Shown here one piece after another: positions 61,312-64,000 of a DNA stretch of 64,000 nucleotides. Where the stretch lies: the NCBI GenBank assembly GCA_964562855.1, contig CAZLVB010000001.1, positions 11,263-75,262 on the forward strand. The letters are read 5' to 3'. The notes below the pieces were generated by a model. That model was given only the letters and a program-made list of their open reading frames with translations. It searched no databases and was not told where the DNA came from. The DNA comes from 2-12-FULL-41-17 sp964562855 (GTDB lineage: Bacteria; Patescibacteriota; Microgenomatia; Curtissbacterales; GWA2-41-24). A program made the translations under genes and the position numbers. Position 1 is the first letter of the stretch; each line of letters opens with the position of its first letter.

Positions 61312-62538
61312 TCAACCTTTAGCCGGGATTTTTGAAAAGCCGCAGTATTTTTGTAAAACTTTTGGAATTAAAATTGACCCGTCTTTGGCTTGGTAATTTT
61401 CCATAATGGCAATTAAAGTTCTGCCAATTGCAAAAGCTGTGGCATTTAAAGTGTAGACAAAACCGGTTTCTTGACCTTGTTTGTACTTGATATTTAACCT
61501 CCGTGATTGAAAATCACCGGTTGTTGATGCCGAATGAGTTTCGCGATATTTTTCCTGCGACGGCAGCCAAACATTTATGTCATATTTTTTGGCTGTGGGG
61601 AATCCTAATTCTACGGTACACATTAAAATCAGCTGATAAGGCAATTCTAATTGCGCAACCATTTTTTCCTGAAGCGACAGCAGATACTGCAATTCCCTTT
61701 CTTCATCCCCGGGTAAAACGAACGATACCATTTCTACCTTGTCGAACTGATGAACTCTGAAAATGCCTCTGGTATCTTTACCGTAAGAACCGGCTTCTCG
61801 ACGAAATGCTGTGGAAAATCCGCAATATCTTTTAGGCAGGTCTTTACCTTCTAAGGCCTCGTCCATGTACATCGGAATAATGGAATGTTCGGCCGTACCG
61901 GTTAAATACTGACCGTCCACTTTATAACCTTCTCCGGTGAGATACTCCGGATAGCCAAGACCTTCGACTACTTTGGGATTGATAATTACAGGGGGAATAG
62001 TTGGCGTAAATCCTTCCTTTATTAATATATCCAGTGTGAATTTGATAAGCGCAAATTCCAAAACAGACAGTTCGCCCTTAATATAAGCGAACCTCGTGCC
62101 TGCGATTTTGGCTGCCCGCTCGGTGTCAATTAAATCGAGTAACTGGCCTAGTTCCAAATGATCTTTTGGTTTAAAACTAAGGGTTGGCTTTTTGCCAACT
62201 TCGCGCACAACTTTATTGTCTTTTTCATCGGTACCTTCGGGAACATCATCTTTTGGTAAGTTGGGAATTTGGCGGATTAACTTATAAAATTGCTCATTCA
62301 AAATTTCCAGTTGATCTTCTTTCTGCTTAAGGTCTTTTTTTATCTTTAATCCCTCCTTTTCGTCTCTTTTCTCGGCAGCAACTTTTCGCTGTGATCTTAG
62401 TTCGTCGACTTCCTCGATCAATTTGCGGCGGTTTGTATCAACTTCGAGCAGTTTATCGACGTCAACATCAAAGCCTTTTTGTTTGGATTTTTCTTTGATT
62501 AATTTTGGATTTTCGCGGATAAATTTGATATCAAGCAT
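61312..62538 (-). CDS. serS: Serine-tRNA ligase
   Basis: 408 residues. The N-terminal coiled-coil arm (about 25-105, LRSQRKVAAEKRDEKEGL) grips tRNA-Ser. TGTAEHSIIPMYMDEAL is the serine-site TXE loop, FRREAGSYGKDTRGIFRVHQF motif 2 and LNATAFAIGRTLIAIMENYQ motif 3 of class II synthetases. The length is a little under the bacterial norm (about 425). The ATG at 62538 overlaps the GIY-YIG stop by 8 nt, so it is translated after that gene; one half of a palindromic repeat lies just upstream of its start. Confidence 0.95.
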   Translation of the reverse strand: MLDIKFIRENPKLIKEKSKQKGFDVDVDKLLEVDTNRRKLIEEVDELRSQRKVAAEKRDEKEGLKIKKDLKQKEDQLEILNEQFYKLIRQIPNLPKDDVPEGTDEKDNKVVREVGKKPTLSFKPKDHLELGQLLDLIDTERAAKIAGTRFAYIKGELSVLEFALIKFTLDILIKEGFTPTIPPVIINPKVVEGLGYPEYLTGEGYKVDGQYLTGTAEHSIIPMYMDEALEGKDLPKRYCGFSTAFRREAGSYGKDTRGIFRVHQFDKVEMVSFVLPGDEERELQYLLSLQEKMVAQLELPYQLILMCTVELGFPTAKKYDINVWLPSQEKYRETHSASTTGDFQSRRLNIKYKQGQETGFVYTLNATAFAIGRTLIAIMENYQAKDGSILIPKVLQKYCGFSKIPAKG

Positions 62539-62863
62539 TAGTTATTCCACCTGTCATTCTGGCTTGTCCAGAATCTTCTGTTATTTTAGAGTAAAGATCA
62601 TCTAGTTGGGAATTCGATTCTTGAATCATTTTTAGTTTATCTATTCTATCCATATCCTTAATTTGTTTCTCTCTTATTATTGCCTGCAACTGATCTTCCA
62701 GTATTTCGAAGTAGACTAATTTGTGCAAATGATATTTCTTTGTGAAACCTTCTATAAGTTCTCGTTTGTGTTCATAAACTCTTCTAATTAAATCGTTTGT
62801 AACACCTGTATAAAGTGTTGGTCTATTATTTGCCATGATATAAACGTACATCTTTCTACTCAT
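62531..62863 (-). CDS. GIY-YIG endonuclease, single-domain (UPF0213/URI family), inside a split palindromic repeat
   Basis: 110 residues. MYVYIMANNRPTLYTGVTND carries the GIY and YIG-like elements, LIRRVYEHK the catalytic Arg, YFE the substrate strand and REKQIK the metal-binding Glu, so it looks active. The first ATG abuts the right half of a TCATTCTGG...CCAGAATGAC repeat (62864-62899), and the last 13 or so codons (EDSGQARMTGGI) are encoded by the left half (62551-62580). An uninterrupted copy lies at 63508-63565. Single-domain GIY-YIG proteins occur in many bacteria with unclear roles; here it appears to travel with the repeat. Confidence 0.85.
   Translation of the reverse strand: MSRKMYVYIMANNRPTLYTGVTNDLIRRVYEHKRELIEGFTKKYHLHKLVYFEILEDQLQAIIREKQIKDMDRIDKLKMIQESNSQLDDLYSKITEDSGQARMTGGITNA
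62551..62580. repeat. Left half of a split palindromic repeat (3' end of GIY-YIG gene)
   Basis: TGTCATTCTGGCTTGTCCAG, then AATCT, is identical to the first half of 63508-63565. ATTCTGG and CCAGAAT form a perfect 7-bp hairpin. Confidence 0.85.
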
Positions 62864-62899
62864 AGATTCTGGTGTCGCTTCGCTCCCCAGAATGACGAG
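62864..62899. repeat. Right half of the split palindromic repeat (5' of GIY-YIG gene)
   Basis: GATTCTGGTGTCGCTTCG followed by CTCCCCAGAATGAC matches the second half of 63508-63565 with one base change (T for A). The ATTCTGG/CCAGAAT stem is kept. Confidence 0.85.
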
Positions 62900-62908
62900 G
62901 TCGGCGAG

Positions 62909-63499
62909 TCATTTCTTCTGCCAGCTTCTTTCCGGTTCGACTTCTTCTTTTAAGATCATCTCCACTGCATCCTTATGCCAGGGAATTTTAGTTATGTGAT
63001 AAACCTCCTTAAAATATTTTAGCGCCGACATGGCTGCGGGGACACCTTTGGCTTGAGCAAGAGCATCGAGATTGTCGGCAACTTTACAAAGCCGAGCTTC
63101 TAATGTTTTTCTACTCATGTACTCTTCAACCAAATCTACTATCTCTTTTTGCGAAGGTAAGTCTTTCACCAACCATTTAAGACCTTCTTCCTCGATGGGT
63201 GCAAATGCACCTTTGGCCATTCCTTTAACAAAAGTTCCGACGTCGCCGACTATGGTTTCTGCCATATCGTGAAAAAGAGCCATTTTAACTGCCTTATCTA
63301 CATTAATTTTCTGACCATTTTTTTTCATTTCTGACGCAAGCAAATATACAAGCATGGCTGTCGTCCAGGAATGCGCAGCGACAGAATCCGCTTCGTTTCT
63401 TTTAAAACCCAGAGCGATAAATCCTTGTCGTGGCAGTTCTTTTGCCCACTGCAAAGTTAAAAATACTTTTAGAATTTTTTTAAGTGTGATTTTGTTCAT
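62909..63499 (-). CDS. HD-domain phosphohydrolase, YfbR-like
   Basis: 196 residues. H43 in VAAHSW, H77-D78 in LFHDMAET with E81, and D143 in ADNLDAL form the metal-binding HD motif of the YfbR/HDDC2 class (5'-deoxyribonucleotidase-type). KRNEADSVAAHSW is the characteristic lead-in. Such proteins dephosphorylate dNMPs. Substrate here is not proven. The start lies just after a palindromic repeat (63508-63565), so its leader consists mainly of that repeat; the product ends right before the split repeat at 62899. Confidence 0.82.
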   Translation of the reverse strand: MNKITLKKILKVFLTLQWAKELPRQGFIALGFKRNEADSVAAHSWTTAMLVYLLASEMKKNGQKINVDKAVKMALFHDMAETIVGDVGTFVKGMAKGAFAPIEEEGLKWLVKDLPSQKEIVDLVEEYMSRKTLEARLCKVADNLDALAQAKGVPAAMSALKYFKEVYHITKIPWHKDAVEMILKEEVEPERSWQKK

Positions 63500-63507
63500 A
63501 TTATTTT

Positions 63508-63565
63508 GTCATTCTGGCTTGTCCAGAATCTGATTCTGGAGTCGCTTCGCTCCCCAGAATGACAG
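63508..63565. repeat. Complete (uninterrupted) palindromic repeat
   Basis: TGTCATTCTGGCTTGTCCAG-AATCTGATTCTGGAGTCGC-TTCGCTCCCCAGAATGACAG. Two hairpins share arms ATTCTGG/CCAGAAT, and the ends TGTCATTCTGG and CCAGAATGACA are inverted. It represents the empty form of the locus at 62551-62899. Confidence 0.88.
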
Positions 63566-63577
63566 AACTTAGTTTTC

Positions 63578-64000
63578 CTATAATCCTAATTCACTTGAAT
63601 GCTCTTGCATTGACTTCAAAACGATCGCCACAAATTCTTCGAGAGGAATATTCATGTCTGTCTCACAGGTTTTGATTTGATCACGATTGGCACCGGCAGC
63701 AAACGATTTGTCTTTAAATTTCTTAAGAACTGATTCGACCGTTACGGATTTTAGTTTTTTATCCGGCTGAACTAGCGCTGCGGCGACAATCAGGCCTGTC
63801 AGCTCGTCGCAAGCGTAAATTGCTTTGGCCATCAAGGTCTTCCTCGGCGCTTTGTCGCAATGACCGCGAATAGCGTCGATTATCCTCACATCGGCCGATT
63901 TTTCTTTTAAAATTTTCGTCGTTTCTTCTGTATGGTCGTCCAGCGACTTATCTGTCTTTTCATAATCCGCATCATGCAGAAGGCCAACTATTTCCCAATC
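63578..64000 (-). CDS. HD-domain hydrolase, partial (start beyond window)
   Basis: The reverse frame stays open from 63578 to the window edge, 140 residues. The part upstream of the GTG at 63889 reads DWEIVGLLHDADYEKT and DDHTEET, which contains the HD pair of an HD-domain phosphohydrolase, so the GTG is not the real start. Downstream come RIIDAIRGHC and YACDELTGLIVAAALVQP. The first His and the N-terminus lie outside. Such proteins are metal-dependent phosphohydrolases of often unknown substrate. A palindromic repeat separates it from the YfbR-like gene. Confidence 0.75.
   Translation of the reverse strand, partial: DWEIVGLLHDADYEKTDKSLDDHTEETTKILKEKSADVRIIDAIRGHCDKAPRKTLMAKAIYACDELTGLIVAAALVQPDKKLKSVTVESVLKKFKDKSFAAGANRDQIKTCETDMNIPLEEFVAIVLKSMQEHSSELGL

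Noticed and set aside
62531..62863. GIY-YIG gene as part of a group I intron
   Set aside because: It is not inside a split host gene and no intron core is apparent; it lies between two genes and between repeat halves.
1..64000. UGA recoded as glycine or tryptophan
   Set aside because: UGA ends several genes (for example at 7558-7560 and 160-162), internal frames stay open without it, and RF2 is present.
1..64000. CRISPR array
   Set aside because: No series of regularly spaced direct repeats; the only repeats are palindromic or short tandem ones.
1..64000. tRNA, rRNA or riboswitch genes
   Set aside because: No cloverleaf, conserved rRNA segment or known riboswitch core could be recognised in the short intergenic gaps; a covariance search could still find small RNAs.

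Overview
The window is an AT-rich, very tightly packed bacterial segment. Of 59 genes I support, 58 lie on the minus strand, most overlap or sit a few bases apart, and no gene-free stretch exceeds 300 bases. Ultra-short TsaB, compact housekeeping genes, many paralogous GT-C membrane glycosyltransferases of the YfhO, 'PTPS-related' and ArnT/PMT types, and UGA used as a stop together with an intact RF2 suggest a Patescibacteria/CPR genome of Microgenomates type using the standard code. That placement is inference, because no rRNA or other phylogenetic marker was compared.

Layout. Positions 1-38000 are a large surface-glycan locus. It holds polytopic GT-C-like enzymes in at least five recognisable subfamilies, cytoplasmic GT2 and GT4 glycosyltransferases, a methyltransferase, a Wzx-type flippase, a UDP-sugar dehydrogenase and an SDR epimerase. 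The pyrimidine genes pyrC (5191-6258) and pyrB (35469-36377) are embedded in it. Positions 38000-46800 hold a GT2-GtrA fusion and a nucleotide-sugar block: gmd, an rmd-like reductase, ugd, rfbD, rfbB, rfbA, galE, plus an EEP-family phosphatase/nuclease. Positions 46800-48300 carry the t6A genes tsaB, tsaC and tsaE. Positions 48250-57850 are cell-envelope and division genes: VanZ-like, a Pro/Thr/Ser-rich anchored protein, a circularly permuted M23 peptidase behind ftsE-ftsX, prfB, uppP, an L,D-transpeptidase, a DPM1-like GT2 and one more GT-C enzyme that contains an assembly gap. Positions 57980-64000 hold secA, a small basic protein, serS, a GIY-YIG endonuclease and two HD-domain proteins, the last cut by the window edge.

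How the genes fit together. Nucleotide sugars made by the 39-47 kb block would feed the GT2/GT4 enzymes. DPM1-like GT2s, one fused to GtrA, would make polyprenyl-phosphate sugars. The many GT-C enzymes would use these outside the membrane to decorate surface polymers or proteins, and UppP would recycle the lipid carrier. This pathway is inference from families.

Most interesting. (1) A GIY-YIG nuclease gene (62531-62863) sits exactly between the two halves of a palindromic repeat, and an uninterrupted copy of the same repeat lies 650 bp away (63508-63565), giving an apparent filled/empty pair. (2) Palindromic and simple-sequence repeats lie in frame inside coding sequences, including both ends of tsaC. 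(3) Many operon heads have a TATAAT-like box 6-8 nt before the start codon, which predicts leaderless mRNAs; several carry a shared TGCTGATATAAT motif, part of an inverted-repeat element with conserved ends and variable cores. (4) The N-gap at 56371-56411 has the wrong length modulo 3, and the true 3' end of that gene can be read in another frame.
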